Source of the DNA: Alphaproteobacteria bacterium
Lineage (GTDB): Bacteria; Pseudomonadota; Alphaproteobacteria; SHVV01
DNA length: 33,463 bases
NCBI GenBank assembly: GCA_016869275.1
Contig: VGEO01000028.1
Location: 1 to 33,463 of the forward strand
Direction: 5' to 3'
Shown one piece after another: positions 16,087 through 25,063 of the stretch (positions are counted from its first letter, which is position 1; the number at the start of each line of letters is the position of its first letter). The notes under the pieces are model-generated. The model worked only from the letters and a program-made list of their open reading frames with translations. It ran no database searches and was not told the DNA's origin. The position numbers and the translations under genes are program-made.

Positions 16087-17129
16087 GGCCGCTCGAGCGT
16101 GAGGAAGCCGGCGGTGAAGCCGGGGCCGAGCGAAGAGAGGAGGACGCGGCCGCGCGCGCCCGCCGCCAGAGCGCGTTCGAGCACGAACAGCACGGTCGCC
16201 GCCGACATGTTGCCGTAATCGCGGAGCGTGGCGCGCGCGTGAACCATGGTGCCGCGCTGCAATTCGAGCGCGTCCTCGAGGGCATCCAACACCTTGGCCC
16301 CGCCGGGATGGCAGACGAAGTGATCGACGTCAGCGAGCCGCAGTCCGGTTTGCGCGAGATAGCGGTCGAGGGCGGCCCGCAATTCGCGCCGCACCAGTTC
16401 GGGAATGTCGCGCGAGAAGATGACGCCGAGCCCGTCGTCGGTGACGTTCCAGCCCATGATGTCGAGCGAAGCGGGCCAAGTGTGTTCGCCCCAGCCGGCG
16501 ATTACCGGCCCGTCGTCTCGGCACCCGACCAGCGCTGCCGCGGCGCCATCGCCGAACAGAGCGGTCGCGATCAGGTTGCTTTTGCCGCGATCGCCGTGGC
16601 GGAACGTGAGGCCGCAAAGTTCGACCACCAGGCAAAGAAACAGCCGGTCGGGTTCGCTCTTGGCGAGTGCCGCCGCACGGGCGAGCCCCAGGACGCCGCC
16701 GGCGCAGCCCAAGCCGAACACCGGAAGGCGGCGGAGATCGCGCCTGAGGCTCAGGCGTTCCATCAAGAGCGCATCGAGCGAGGGTGTCGCGACCCCGGTC
16801 GTCGATACGACGATCAGTCCGCCGATGTCGCCGCTATCGCGACCGGCCGCGGCGAGGCAGCGCTCGGTCGCCAGCGCCAACAGCTCGACCGCGTTGGCGA
16901 CGAAGAGATCGTTCCGTTCCTTGAAGGTGTGTGGGGCGCCGTACCACGCGAGCGGCACGCACGAGTAGCGGGTCTCGATCCCGGCATTGGCGTAGATCTG
17001 GGCGAAGCGGGGCGAGGATTGCGCCATCCCGGCGAACAGGCGGGCGGCTTCGGGAACGACCTCGCTTTGGCACAGCCGGTGCGGCGGAACGGCGGTCGCG
17101 AGGGCAAGGAGGCGCGGGATCGCGGCCAT
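16083..17129 (-). CDS. Type III polyketide synthase (chalcone/alkylpyrone synthase family)
   Basis: 348 residues, the normal length. The Cys-His-Asn triad is present: Cys142 in PVFGLGCAGGVLGLARA, His274 in DHFVCHPGGAKVLDAL and Asn307 in RDYGNMSAATVLFVLE. GLIVVSTTGVATPSLDALLM and LFGDGAAAALVG are typical of bacterial type III PKSs of the PKS11/BpsA group. These enzymes extend an acyl-CoA, often a long-chain fatty one, with malonyl units and cyclise it to a pyrone, resorcinol or phloroglucinol. The overlapping ICMT-family gene favours a lipidic alkylpyrone or alkylresorcinol that is O-methylated. It is the first gene of a five-gene minus-strand unit and divergent from the dehalogenase-like gene across 103 bp. 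Confidence 0.92.
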   Translation of the reverse strand: MAAIPRLLALATAVPPHRLCQSEVVPEAARLFAGMAQSSPRFAQIYANAGIETRYSCVPLAWYGAPHTFKERNDLFVANAVELLALATERCLAAAGRDSGDIGGLIVVSTTGVATPSLDALLMERLSLRRDLRRLPVFGLGCAGGVLGLARAAALAKSEPDRLFLCLVVELCGLTFRHGDRGKSNLIATALFGDGAAAALVGCRDDGPVIAGWGEHTWPASLDIMGWNVTDDGLGVIFSRDIPELVRRELRAALDRYLAQTGLRLADVDHFVCHPGGAKVLDALEDALELQRGTMVHARATLRDYGNMSAATVLFVLERALAAGARGRVLLSSLGPGFTAGFLTLERP

Positions 17130-17232
17130 AGGCTACCTCTGCTTGTCGATCCCCACTGCAAGCGGGACTTTACAGCGGCAGCCGCTCCGCCGACAGTCAC
17201 GTTCTCGCGCGCACGCCGGAAGGGACTCAGCG

Positions 17233-18108
17233 ATGTTCGAAGGCTTTACCGCGCGCCGCTTCACGACCGGCGGCGCCGACATTCATGCCGTGATCGGCGG
17301 GAGCGGCCCGCCGCTGCTCTTGCTTCATGGCTACCCGCAGACCCACGTCATGTGGCACAAGGTGGCGCCGGCGCTGGCGCAGAAATTCACGGTCGTTGCC
17401 CCCGACCTGCGCGGCTATGGCGACTCGTCCAAGCCGCCTGGCGATCCGCGCCACGAGCGCTACTCGAAGCGCGCGCTCGCGCAGGACCAGGTCGAGGTGA
17501 TGGAGCAGCTCGGGCACAAGCGTTTCGCCGTTGCCGGTCACGACCGCGGCGCCCGCACCGCGCACCGGATGGCGCTCGACCATGCCGAACGCGTCGTCAG
17601 GGTCGCGCTGCTCGACATCATCCCGACCTACGAGGTGTGGCAGCGCTCGAACAAGAACCACGCTTGGTCGGCGTTTCACTGGTACTTCTTGTCGCAGGAT
17701 GCCGATCTTCCCGAGACCATGATCGGCGCCGATCCAGCGTTCTGGCTCAAGAAGATGCTCGCCAACTGGGGCGGCGACATGGCCGCGTTCACGCCGGCGG
17801 CAATGGCGGAATACGTACGCTGCTTCAGCGATCCGGCCGCGATCCACGCCACCTGCGAGGACTATCGCGCCGGGCGTACCATCGACGTCGAGATCGACGA
17901 GAGCGACTTGAGCCGCAAGATCGCGTGCCCGCTCCTGGTATTGTGGGGCGAAAAGCGGGGAATAGCCCGGGCGCACGACGTGTTGGGGATCTGGCGGACG
18001 CGCGCCGCCGACGTACGCGGGCGCCCGCTCGCCTGCGGCCACTTCCTGCCCGAAGAGGCGCCGGACGAGACGGCACGCGAATTGTCGACGTTCTTTGGCG
18101 AAGGTTAG
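17233..18108 (+). CDS. Alpha/beta-hydrolase, haloacetate (fluoroacetate) dehalogenase-like
   Basis: 291 residues. The fold motifs are LLLLHGYPQTHVMWHKVAPA and DLRGYGDSSKP. The nucleophile is Asp104 in AGHDRGARTAHRMALDH, where dehalogenases and epoxide hydrolases have Asp instead of the Ser of esterases. Asp128 is in ALLDIIPT and the catalytic histidine is His270 in ACGHFLPEEAP. Residues corresponding to the halide cradle of fluoroacetate dehalogenases are present: His149-Trp150 (SAFHWYF) and Tyr211 (CEDYRAG); Arg105 and Arg108 match the carboxylate-binding arginines. These residues together are the accepted signature for haloacetate or fluoroacetate cleavage, but epoxide hydrolase activity cannot be excluded. 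ATG 17233 follows GGAAGGGA. It stands alone, divergent from the polyketide synthase. Confidence 0.8.
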   Translation: MFEGFTARRFTTGGADIHAVIGGSGPPLLLLHGYPQTHVMWHKVAPALAQKFTVVAPDLRGYGDSSKPPGDPRHERYSKRALAQDQVEVMEQLGHKRFAVAGHDRGARTAHRMALDHAERVVRVALLDIIPTYEVWQRSNKNHAWSAFHWYFLSQDADLPETMIGADPAFWLKKMLANWGGDMAAFTPAAMAEYVRCFSDPAAIHATCEDYRAGRTIDVEIDESDLSRKIACPLLVLWGEKRGIARAHDVLGIWRTRAADVRGRPLACGHFLPEEAPDETARELSTFFGEG

Positions 18109-18175
18109 CCCTGGGATAGAAACCAACTCGTTCGTGAACTATATCTTCAGCTCAATCGCTTAACTTTTGAGTGCC

Positions 18176-18877
18176 ATGAATACGCCACCGCTTACCGCTG
18201 AGCCGCCGGCCCCCCGGCGCACGGGATTTCGCTTAAGCCTCAAGACCGCGTTTCTGACCGGGATCGTGGTGACTGCGCCGATCGGGCTCACCCTTTATCT
18301 CGTTTGGAGCTTCGTCAGCGTCATCGACGACTTGGTCAAGCCGTTGATCCCGCCGGCCTATAGCCCAGAGGCCTACCTCGAGATCGCGATCCCGGGGCTC
18401 GGGCTCCTGATCACGATCCTGTTCTTGACGCTGATCGGCTTCGTCACCGCCAACGTCTTGGGGAGGACGCTGGTCCGGATCGGCGAGCGGATCGTCGCCC
18501 GCATGCCGATCATCCGATCGATCTACGGCGCCTTGAAGCAGCTATTCGAGACCGTGTTGTCGCAATCCTCGCGCTCGTTCCGCGAAGTGGTGCTGGTCGA
18601 GTACCCGCGCGCCGGCGCGTGGTCGATCGCGTTCGTCACCGCCGATACCGTGCCGGCCGTGCGGGCCGCGACCGCCGAGGACGCGGTCACGATCTACGTG
18701 CCAACCACACCCAATCCGACCTCGGGCTTCCTTCTGTTCGTGCCGCGCGGCGACTTGGTCACCCTCGACATGACCGTCGATGAGGGCTTCAAGTTCTTGA
18801 TTTCCGGCGGCATCGTCGCGCCGCCCGACCGCGCCGCTCTGCCGCCCAAGCGGCCGGCCTTGTTCGCGCGGCGCTGA
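18176..18877 (+). CDS. DUF502 family inner-membrane protein
   Basis: About 233 residues. Two transmembrane segments are clear: residues ~22-48 (LKTAFLTGIVVTAPIGLTLY and following) and ~66-92 (AIPGLGLLITILFLTLIGFV). After them come IGERIVARMPIIRSIYGALKQ and the DUF502 core VVLVEYPRAGAWSIAFVT, VTIYVPTTPNPTSGFLLFVP and MTVDEGFKFLISGGIV. Function is unknown; distant relatives include plant COV (continuous vascular ring) proteins. ATG 18176 is used; a TTG three codons upstream is also possible and no strong ribosome site is visible. Its stop is one base from the stop of the convergent recG gene. A DUF502 gene next to recG, sdhE and mfd is a recurrent alphaproteobacterial arrangement. Confidence 0.88.
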   Translation: MNTPPLTAEPPAPRRTGFRLSLKTAFLTGIVVTAPIGLTLYLVWSFVSVIDDLVKPLIPPAYSPEAYLEIAIPGLGLLITILFLTLIGFVTANVLGRTLVRIGERIVARMPIIRSIYGALKQLFETVLSQSSRSFREVVLVEYPRAGAWSIAFVTADTVPAVRAATAEDAVTIYVPTTPNPTSGFLLFVPRGDLVTLDMTVDEGFKFLISGGIVAPPDRAALPPKRPALFARR

Positions 18878-18878
18878 C

Positions 18879-20987
18879 CTAACCCGACCGCAAGTTCCTG
18901 ACCGCCGCGTCGCGTTCGAAGAGGTAAAGCAACACGCGAAGCGCTTCGCCGCGTGCGCTCGCGAGACCGGGATCGCGCGCGATGATGAGGCGGGAATCGT
19001 CCCGCGCCGCCTGCAAGAGCTCCCCGTGGACGTCCAAGTCGGCGATCCGGAATTCCGGCGAGCCGCTCTGGCGCGTGCCCAAGAGCTCGCCGCTCCCGCG
19101 TAGGCGCAAGTCTTCCTCGGCGATGCGAAAGCCGTCGCGGGTCTGGCGCATGATGTCGATTCGTGCCCGCGCGGTCTCGGTCAAGGGCGGCGCGTAAAGG
19201 AGCAGGCAGGTGCCCGGCTTGGCTCCGCGCCCGACCCGGCCGCGGAGCTGATGGAGCTGGGCCAGGCCGAAGCGCTCGGCGTGCTCGATCACCATGATCG
19301 TCGCTTCGGGCACGTCGACCCCGACCTCGATCACGGTTGTCGCGACGAGGATATCGACCGCGCCCGCCATGAACGCCGCCATCGCCGCTTCGCGCCGCTC
19401 GGTCTTCATCTGGCCGTGGACCAGGGCGACCCGGCCGGGGAACGACGCTTCGAGCGCGGCGTGGCGCTCGACGGCGGCGGCAAGGTCGAGATCCTCGGCT
19501 TCTTCGACCAGCGGGCACACCCAGTAGACGCGGGCGCCGGCCTTGGTCGCGCGTCCGACCGCGGTTGTCACCTCGTCCAAACGCTCGAGCGGGACCGCGC
19601 GGGTTTCGAGCGCGGCGCGGCCCGGCGGGAGCTCGGCGATCCGCGACACGTCGATGTCGCCATAGGCGGTGAGCGTCAGGGTGCGCGGGATCGGGGTCGC
19701 GGTCATCAAAAGGAGATCGGGCCGCGCCCCGCCATCGGCGCCGCCGACGCCCTTGGCGGAGAGCGCCAGACGTTGGTGCACGCCGAAGCGATGCTGCTCG
19801 TCGATCACGACGAAGGCGAGGTCGCGGAACTGGACCTCGTCCTGGAACAACGCGTGGGTGCCGATCACGATGTCGACCGCACCCGCCGCCAGCGCAGCGA
19901 AGGTCGTCTCGCGGGTCCGCTTGGACTCACGCCCGGAGAGCAGCGCGAGCGTGACCCCGGCCGCCTCGGCGAGTGGCGTCAGGTTCTTGTAGTGTTGGCG
20001 GGCCAGGAGATCGGTCGGCACCATGAGCGCGGCCTGGGCGCCGGTCTCGACTGCGTTCAGCATCGCCGCCAGGGCGACCACGGTCTTGCCGCTGCCGACA
20101 TCGCCCTGGAGCAGCCGTATCATCGGCACGGCCTTGGCCATATCGGCGCAAATCTCGGCGAGCGCGGCTTGTTGCGCCTGGGTGAGCCGATAGGGGAGCG
20201 CGGCGATCAGCCGGTTGCGGCGCCGGCCGTCGCCGGCGATGACCCGGCCGGGGCGGCGACGGGCGCCCAAGCGCACCAGCGCCAGGGCCAACTGGTTGGC
20301 GAGCAGCTCATCGAACGCGAGCCGCATGCGGGGTGGGCTCCCGGCGTCCAGATCCTCGGCCTGCTCGGGCCGGTGCGCGGCGTGGAGCGCGTCCCGCCAT
20401 GACGACCAGCCATGGTGGGCGCGGTAGGCGGGATCGATCCATTCGGCGAGGTCGGGCGCGCGCGCCACCGCCTGTCCCACGGCTTTCCGCATCACTTTGG
20501 CCGAGAGGCCGGCGGTCAGGCGGTAGACCGGCTCGACCGCGACCAACGACGCTGCCTCTTCGGGCGAGGCGATGTAGTCGGGGTGGGTGATCTGGATTTC
20601 GTCGTCGTAGCGCTCGACCTTGCCGCTGACCAGGCGGGTGGCGCCGACCGGTAGGGTCTTTTCGATGTAGTCCTGGTGGGCGTGAAAGAAGACCAGCATC
20701 AGGACGCCGGTGTCGTCGCGGCAGCGTACCTTGTAGGGAATCTGGCGGCGGTAGCGGGGTGGCGGATAGTGCTTCTCGACGGTGACCGCGATGGTCGCGA
20801 TTTGGCCTTCGGGTGCCGCTGCGATCTTGGGCGTAAAACGGCGGTCGATGATTCCGCTCGGCAGGTGCCAATAGAGGTCGGCGACATGGGGGCCGGCCGC
20901 CTTGGCGACCAGTTTGCCGATCCGCGGGCCGATCCCGCCGAGCACAGTAACCGCGGCGAAGGAGCCAAACAGATTCTCGGGGCGCAT
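18879..20987 (-). CDS. recG: ATP-dependent DNA helicase RecG
   Basis: 702 residues, full length. It remodels stalled replication forks and Holliday junctions. The N-terminal wedge/OB domain is visible (ADLYWHLPSGIIDRRFTPKI; VRCRDDTGVLMLVFFHAHQD). Walker A is LQGDVGSGKTVVALAAM (Lys301), motif II is the DEQH box in FVVIDEQHRFGVHQRLAL, motif III is LLMTATPIPRTLTLTAYGD, and motifs V-VI are LVATTVIEVGVDVPEATIMV and QLHQLRGRVGRG. The DEQH variant is normal for RecG. The C-terminus contains FRIAEEDLRLRGSGELLGTR, as expected. It is divergent from sdhE-mfd. Confidence 0.96.
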   Translation of the reverse strand: MRPENLFGSFAAVTVLGGIGPRIGKLVAKAAGPHVADLYWHLPSGIIDRRFTPKIAAAPEGQIATIAVTVEKHYPPPRYRRQIPYKVRCRDDTGVLMLVFFHAHQDYIEKTLPVGATRLVSGKVERYDDEIQITHPDYIASPEEAASLVAVEPVYRLTAGLSAKVMRKAVGQAVARAPDLAEWIDPAYRAHHGWSSWRDALHAAHRPEQAEDLDAGSPPRMRLAFDELLANQLALALVRLGARRRPGRVIAGDGRRRNRLIAALPYRLTQAQQAALAEICADMAKAVPMIRLLQGDVGSGKTVVALAAMLNAVETGAQAALMVPTDLLARQHYKNLTPLAEAAGVTLALLSGRESKRTRETTFAALAAGAVDIVIGTHALFQDEVQFRDLAFVVIDEQHRFGVHQRLALSAKGVGGADGGARPDLLLMTATPIPRTLTLTAYGDIDVSRIAELPPGRAALETRAVPLERLDEVTTAVGRATKAGARVYWVCPLVEEAEDLDLAAAVERHAALEASFPGRVALVHGQMKTERREAAMAAFMAGAVDILVATTVIEVGVDVPEATIMVIEHAERFGLAQLHQLRGRVGRGAKPGTCLLLYAPPLTETARARIDIMRQTRDGFRIAEEDLRLRGSGELLGTRQSGSPEFRIADLDVHGELLQAARDDSRLIIARDPGLASARGEALRVLLYLFERDAAVRNLRSG

Positions 20988-21062
20988 GGCGGCGCGTGCA
21001 GCTTAGCGCAGAATTCGACGGCTTCGCAGCGCGGTGAACGAGACGGTCGTGGAAAAGCCGTC

Positions 21063-21097
21063 ATGGCCGGGCCGGCCGCAGGCCGCGTCCCGGCCAT
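21063..21097. repeat. REP-like intergenic palindrome between recG and sdhE
   Basis: ATGGCCGGG at 21063-21071 and CCCGGCCAT at 21089-21097 form a perfect 9-bp inverted repeat. Its loop contains a second perfect inverted repeat, CGGCC (21073-21077) with GGCCG (21081-21085), so the whole can fold into one long hairpin. The outer bases GTCATGGCCGG recur in a weaker hairpin at 26155-26179, also intergenic. This fits a dispersed repetitive extragenic palindrome rather than a gene-specific site. The 292-bp region 20988-21279 otherwise holds only the divergent promoters, which I could not place. Confidence 0.6.
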
Positions 21098-21279
21098 CCT
21101 TGGGTCTAGCAAACCAAGAAAGGCGTCGATGCTTGGGTCGTGTCCAGATCGTGTCCCGCGCATGACGGCTTTGGTCGGCAGCCCGCGCCCTGCTAGCCGA
21201 CTCGGCCGCACTCATCGGCTGACAGCGGACGGGGTAGGGTCTATACCGGCGGCGACGAACAACCCTCCGAGGACCAGCC

Positions 21280-21567
21280 GTGGCCGACCATGACATCGAG
21301 GTGCGCCGCAAGCGCTTACGCTACCGGAGCTGGCACCGCGGCATGAAGGAAGCAGACCTCGTCCTCGGCGGGTTTGCCGACCAACATTTGGCAGGCCTGA
21401 GCGAGCCCGAACTCGACCAGTTCGAGCGCATCCTCGAGCAATCGGACCCCGATCTGATGGCCTGGTTCACGCGACGCCAGCCCGTCCCCGCACGCCTCGA
21501 CACGTCGGTGATGAAGCTCGTTATGAACTTTAAGCCATACCTTCATGGCTTTGAAAATAATCAATAA
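21280..21567 (+). CDS. sdhE: FAD assembly factor SdhE (SDHAF2/Sdh5 family)
   Basis: 95 residues. SdhE helps insert covalent FAD into the succinate dehydrogenase flavoprotein. The conserved RGxxE motif is at residues 20-24 (HRGMKEADLVLGGFA). It is followed by LSEPELDQFERILEQSDPDL and WFTRRQPVP, matching the DUF339 five-helix bundle. The start is GTG 21280, with a GAGGAC sequence upstream. The 3' end overlaps the start of mfd by 23 bp (21545-21567), so the two are probably co-transcribed and translationally coupled. The sdhE-mfd pairing next to recG is common in alphaproteobacteria. Confidence 0.93.
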   Translation: MADHDIEVRRKRLRYRSWHRGMKEADLVLGGFADQHLAGLSEPELDQFERILEQSDPDLMAWFTRRQPVPARLDTSVMKLVMNFKPYLHGFENNQ

Positions 21568-24500
21568 TATTCCTAGTGTCGGCGCCAGGTTGAAAATCGG
21601 CGGCGCGCCCGATGGGGTCCAGTATCTGATGCTCGCCGAACTCGCGCGCGCGAGCGGCGAGGTCTTGCATGTTGCGCGCGACGATCGTCGGCTCGATGCC
21701 GCCGCCGAAGGGCTCGCCTTCTTCGCCCCCGACGTCTCCGTGCTGCGCTTTCCGGCGTGGGACTGCCTTCCGTACGACCGCGTTTCCCCCAATCCGGAGA
21801 TCGCCGCCGAACGCGCCGCGACCTTGTGCGCGCTCGCGGACGGCGGGCGGCGCGGCCCGCGCGTCATCGTCGCGACGGTCAATGCCGTCATGCAGCGCGT
21901 GCCGGTGGCGGCCGAAATGGCGCGTGGCCGGCGCCGGCTGACCAAGGGCGAGCGGATCGACGTCGACGCCCTGATCGGATTCCTCGCCGAAAGCGGCTAC
22001 GTGCGGGTGGGGACGGTGGCCGAGCCGGGCGAGTTCGGGGTTCGCGGCGGCTTGATCGACATTTTCCCACCCGGAGCGGCCGAACCCCTGCGGCTCGATC
22101 TATTCGGCGACACGCTCGAAGCGGTCCGCACGTTCGATCCGGTCACCCAGCGGACGACCGGCCAGCGCGCCGACGTCGACCTCGAGCCGCCGAGCGAGTT
22201 TCGGCTCGAGCCGGCGGCGATCGCCCGCTTCCGCGCCGCCTATACCGCGCTGTTCGGCGTGCCTTCGGCCGATGACGCGCTCTATGCCGCCGTTTGCGCG
22301 GGCCGCCGCCACGCCGGGATGGAGCACTGGCTGCCGCTGTTTCACGAAAATCTCGCGACCGTGTTCGACTACGCGCCGGCGGCGACGGTAACGCTCGACC
22401 CCATGATCGACGATGCCCGCGAAAGCCGGCTCGACATGATCGCGGACTATTACGAGGCGCGCCGCGCCCGTGAAAGCGGCCCGGCTTCTGGCGGCGGCAT
22501 TTACCGGCCGCTGCCGCCGGAGCGGCTTTATTTGAGCCGCGTCGAGTGGGATAGCCGCCTCGGCGCCGCGGCCGTCGCCCAGTTTTCGACTTTCGCGCTC
22601 CCGGCGGCGGCCGACGTCATCGACGTCGGCGGTCGGGATGGTCGCGACTTCGCACCCGAACGCGCGCACCCGACCACCAACTTGTTCGACGCCGTCCGCG
22701 ATTACGTCGCCGCCCAGCACGGCGAGGGGCGCCGGGTCGTGCTCGCTTGCTATAGCGAGGGGTCGCGCGACCGCCTGGCGAAACTTCTCGCCGAGCACGG
22801 TATCGCCAAGCTCGAGCCGGTGCCGAGTTGGGGTGGCGCGCTCACCGCCGCCACCGATCGCGTCCCGCTCGCCGTGGTTACGCTCGAAAAAGGCTTCGCG
22901 ACCGCCGATTTGGCGGTTCTCACCGAGCAGGACATCCTGGGCGACCGCATCGGCCGCCCGCCCAAACGGGCGCGCCGCGCCGAAAACTTCATCGCCGAAG
23001 TCACCGATCTGGCGCCCGGCGACCTCGTCATCCACGTCGACCACGGCGTCGGTCGTTTCGTCAGGCTGCAGACGATCGAGGTCATGGACGCGCCGCACGA
23101 CTGCCTGCTGCTCAATTACGAGGGCGGCGACCGGCTGTTCGTCCCGGTCGAGAACATCGAGATGCTGTCGCGCTACGGCTCGGAAGATGCCGCCGCCGCA
23201 CTCGACCGCTTGGGCGGCGCGGCGTGGCAGGCGCGCAAGGCCCGGATCAAGAAGCGGCTGAAGGACATGGCCGAGGAACTGATCCGGATCGCGGCCCAGC
23301 GGACCGTCAACGCGACCCCGCCGCTCGCGGTGCCGACCGGACTTTACGAAGAGTTCTGCGCGCGTTTCCCCTACCACGAGACCGACGACCAACGGCAGGC
23401 GATCAGCGACGTGCTGGCCGATCTCAATGCCGGAAAGCCGATGGACCGCCTGGTGTGCGGCGATGTCGGCTTCGGCAAGACCGAGGTTGCGCTCAGGAGC
23501 GCGTTCGTGGTCGCGATGTCGGGCCGCCAAGTCGCGATCGTGTGTCCGACCACCCTGTTGGCGCGCCAGCACCACGCGACTTTTACGCAACGGTTCGAGG
23601 GCTTGCCGGTCAAGGTCGCCCATCTGTCACGCTTGGTGAACGCCAGGGATGCCGCCGCCGTCAAGCGCGGGCTCGCCGACGGGTCGATCGACATCGTGAT
23701 CGGTACCCATGCGCTGTTGGCCGCGCAGATCGTCTTTCGCGATCTCGGCATGGTGGTGATCGACGAGGAGCAACATTTCGGCGTCAAGCACAAAGAGCGC
23801 CTGAAGCAGTTCCGCGCCAATATCCACGTTCTGACGCTGACTGCGACCCCGATCCCGCGCACCATGCAGCTCGCACTCTCGGGCGTGCGCGAGCTCTCGT
23901 TGATCGCGACGCCGCCGGTCGACCGCCTGGCGGTCCGCACCTACATCCTGCCGTTTGATCCGGTGGTGGTGCGCGAGGCGATCCAGCGCGAGCGTTTCCG
24001 CGGCGGCCAAGTTTACTATGTCGCCCCCCGGATCGCCGACCTGCCCGAGGTCGAGGATTTCCTGAAGCGCGAACTGCCCGAGGTCAAGTTCAGCGTCATC
24101 CACGGACGGCTGCCGCCGACCAAGCTCGACGGCACCATGAACGCGTTCTACGACGGCGGTTTTGATGTCTTGATCTGCACCAATATCATCGAATCGGGCC
24201 TCGACATCCCGAGCGTCAACACGTTGATCATCCACCGCGCCGACATGTTCGGATTGGCCCAGCTCTATCAAATCCGGGGCCGCGTCGGCCGCTCCAAGGT
24301 GCGCGCCTACGCCTACTTGACGCTCCCGGCGACTCGCGCCCCGGGCGAAGCGGCGCTCAAACGGCTCGAGGTAATGCAGGCGCTGGATGGACTGGGCGCC
24401 GGCTTCAGTCTTGCGAGCCACGATCTCGACCTGCGCGGCGCCGGCAATCTCCTGGGCGAGGAACAGTCGGGTCACATCCGCGAAGTCGGGCTCGAGCTCT

Positions 24501-25060
24501 ACCAGCAGATGCTGGAGGAAGCGGTCGCGACCGCTAAGGCGGCGCCCCGCACGGCCGCGACCGACGATGAGGAAGCGTGGTCGCCGCAGATCCAGATCGG
24601 CACCTCGGTGCTGATTCCGGAAAGCTACATCGGCGACTTGACGCTCCGGATGGGGCTCTATCGCCGGCTCGCGCGGCTCACCAGCCGGGCCGAGATCGAG
24701 GCCTTCGCCGCCGAGCTGATCGACCGCTTCGGTCCGCTGCCGGACGATGTCGAGCACTTGGTCAAGATCGTCGGCATCAAGCAGGCGTGCCTGCAGGCCT
24801 CGATCGAGCGGATCGAAGCCGGACCGAAAGGGGCAACCATCGCCTTCCGTGGCAACCGCTTCGCCAATCCGGCCGGTCTCGTCGACATGATCTCGCGCCA
24901 GGGCGGGGCGATGAAGCTCAGGCCGGACCACCGCCTGGTCTACCTGCGGGCGTGGGACAACGTGGATGAGCGGCTGAAGGGGCTTTATCAACTGGTCGAT
25001 CGTTTGGCGGCGATCTCGGCTGCTGCCAAGCCGGCCGACGTCGCCCAGGTGGTGGCGTAA
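21545..25060 (+). CDS. mfd: Transcription-repair coupling factor Mfd
   Basis: 1171 residues, full length. Mfd removes RNA polymerase stalled at lesions and recruits UvrA. The N-terminal UvrB-like region is seen in PAWDCLPYDRVSPNPEIAAE and YVRVGTVAEPGEFGVRGGLI. The RNA-polymerase-interaction (CarD-like) domain follows (APGDLVIHVDHGVGRFVRLQ). The translocase has Walker A GDVGFGKTEVALRSAFV (Lys645), motif II VVIDEEQHFGVKHKERL, LTLTATPIPRTMQLALSG, and ICTNIIESGLDIPSVNTLII with YQIRGRVGRSKVRAYAYL. The C-terminal TRCF (D7) domain is present. The start ATG lies inside the end of sdhE. No lesion was seen over 3.5 kb, which contrasts with several neighbours. Confidence 0.97.
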   Translation: MALKIINNIPSVGARLKIGGAPDGVQYLMLAELARASGEVLHVARDDRRLDAAAEGLAFFAPDVSVLRFPAWDCLPYDRVSPNPEIAAERAATLCALADGGRRGPRVIVATVNAVMQRVPVAAEMARGRRRLTKGERIDVDALIGFLAESGYVRVGTVAEPGEFGVRGGLIDIFPPGAAEPLRLDLFGDTLEAVRTFDPVTQRTTGQRADVDLEPPSEFRLEPAAIARFRAAYTALFGVPSADDALYAAVCAGRRHAGMEHWLPLFHENLATVFDYAPAATVTLDPMIDDARESRLDMIADYYEARRARESGPASGGGIYRPLPPERLYLSRVEWDSRLGAAAVAQFSTFALPAAADVIDVGGRDGRDFAPERAHPTTNLFDAVRDYVAAQHGEGRRVVLACYSEGSRDRLAKLLAEHGIAKLEPVPSWGGALTAATDRVPLAVVTLEKGFATADLAVLTEQDILGDRIGRPPKRARRAENFIAEVTDLAPGDLVIHVDHGVGRFVRLQTIEVMDAPHDCLLLNYEGGDRLFVPVENIEMLSRYGSEDAAAALDRLGGAAWQARKARIKKRLKDMAEELIRIAAQRTVNATPPLAVPTGLYEEFCARFPYHETDDQRQAISDVLADLNAGKPMDRLVCGDVGFGKTEVALRSAFVVAMSGRQVAIVCPTTLLARQHHATFTQRFEGLPVKVAHLSRLVNARDAAAVKRGLADGSIDIVIGTHALLAAQIVFRDLGMVVIDEEQHFGVKHKERLKQFRANIHVLTLTATPIPRTMQLALSGVRELSLIATPPVDRLAVRTYILPFDPVVVREAIQRERFRGGQVYYVAPRIADLPEVEDFLKRELPEVKFSVIHGRLPPTKLDGTMNAFYDGGFDVLICTNIIESGLDIPSVNTLIIHRADMFGLAQLYQIRGRVGRSKVRAYAYLTLPATRAPGEAALKRLEVMQALDGLGAGFSLASHDLDLRGAGNLLGEEQSGHIREVGLELYQQMLEEAVATAKAAPRTAATDDEEAWSPQIQIGTSVLIPESYIGDLTLRMGLYRRLARLTSRAEIEAFAAELIDRFGPLPDDVEHLVKIVGIKQACLQASIERIEAGPKGATIAFRGNRFANPAGLVDMISRQGGAMKLRPDHRLVYLRAWDNVDERLKGLYQLVDRLAAISAAAKPADVAQVVA

Positions 25061-25063
25061 GCG

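Noticed and set aside
16239-18119. Plus-strand open frame of 626 codons across the polyketide synthase and the dehalogenase-like gene
   Set aside because: It is antisense to the synthase and in the wrong frame for the hydrolase.
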